Under the pieces are notes generated by a model. That model did not search any database, was not told the origin of the DNA, and was given only the letters and a program-made list of their open reading frames with translations. Position numbers and translations under genes: made by a program. A stretch of DNA of 48,283 nt from Streptomyces bobili (GTDB lineage Bacteria > Actinomycetota > Actinomycetes > Streptomycetales > Streptomycetaceae): NCBI RefSeq assembly GCF_002154575.1, contig NZ_MUBA01000189.1, positions 1-48,283 of the forward strand, written 5' to 3'. Positions 48,182 through 48,283 of this stretch are shown here, piece by piece (the first letter of the stretch is position 1; every line of letters begins with the position of its first letter).

Positions 48182-48283
48182 GTGAACCAGAAAAAGTCCA
48201 CCCAACTCCTCGCGCCCGTGGACCACTTCAGCGTCCTGCTGTCCCCCACGCCGCGAGGCGCCCGCCTCGCCCGGCTCCTCGCG
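48182..48283 (+). CDS. ATP-binding protein (anti-sigma-like HATPase), 3' partial
   Basis: 34 codons from GTG 48182 to the window edge. They read NQKKSTQLLAPVDHFSVLL, then SPTPRGARLARLLA, the usual beginning of small HATPase_c proteins of the SpoIIAB/RsbW-like group that sit next to Scr1-type regulators. The ATP-binding motifs lie beyond the window, so the call rests on the N-terminus and on the cassette context. Confidence 0.6.
   Translation, partial: MNQKKSTQLLAPVDHFSVLLSPTPRGARLARLLA

Overview
The window is high-GC actinobacterial DNA and almost certainly comes from a Streptomyces chromosome. The reasons are very GC-rich third codon positions, GTG and TTG starts, the malR-malEFG-aglA maltose cluster, glnE with a GlnA2-type glutamine synthetase, a flavohaemoglobin/NsrR pair, and an Scr1-like HTH plus DUF397 cassette. 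Most of it reads as conserved core chromosome. I see no tRNA, rRNA, insertion sequence, prophage or CRISPR array.

Left end (1-4.4 kb): the first gene is an apparent chimera, with about 47 codons of methylmalonate-semialdehyde dehydrogenase running in frame into an unrelated hypothetical protein. It is followed by a two-gene unit encoding a ferritin-like diiron protein (usually annotated 'metal-dependent hydrolase') and a PDR-type FAD/2Fe-2S reductase, then a TetR regulator and a small tautomerase-family isomerase. 4.4-6.1 kb holds a receiver-SpoIIE phosphatase.

6.1-20.7 kb is an alpha-glucan utilisation block. It contains a giant secreted amylase/pullulanase fusion, a secreted alpha-amylase, an unrelated small exported protein, a cytoplasmic alpha-glucosidase (AglA), the MalEFG importer without its own ATPase, and the divergent LacI-type repressor MalR. 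Secreted enzymes cut starch, MalEFG takes up maltodextrins, AglA hydrolyses them, and MalR probably controls the set through TGCAAG/CTTGCA motifs. Strong hairpins separate several of these genes.

20.7-34 kb carries a PAP2 membrane phosphatase/transferase, glnE, a VOC protein, and a divergent pair. One member of the pair is a 623-aa HTH/all-helical protein. The other is a membrane protein with a C-terminal Lsr2-like DNA-binding domain, which is the most novel-looking item here. Next come GlnA2 (lacking the adenylylation tyrosine), flavohaemoglobin with an 11-1-11 NsrR box, a SUKH-like protein, NsrR, and an overlapping DUF3105/DUF305 envelope pair. 34-48.3 kb holds nadE, a membrane protein, two MFS exporters (one with a TetR repressor and a clear operator), a membrane-anchored EEP-family protein, panB, a von Willebrand A protein with no normal start codon, a methionyl-tRNA synthetase, two small proteins, and the Scr1-like/DUF397/ATP-binding regulatory cassette that runs off the right edge.

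Several genes appear to be leaderless, with a -10-like hexamer 6-8 nt before the start codon. All protein assignments were made by eye from motifs. No similarity search was run.
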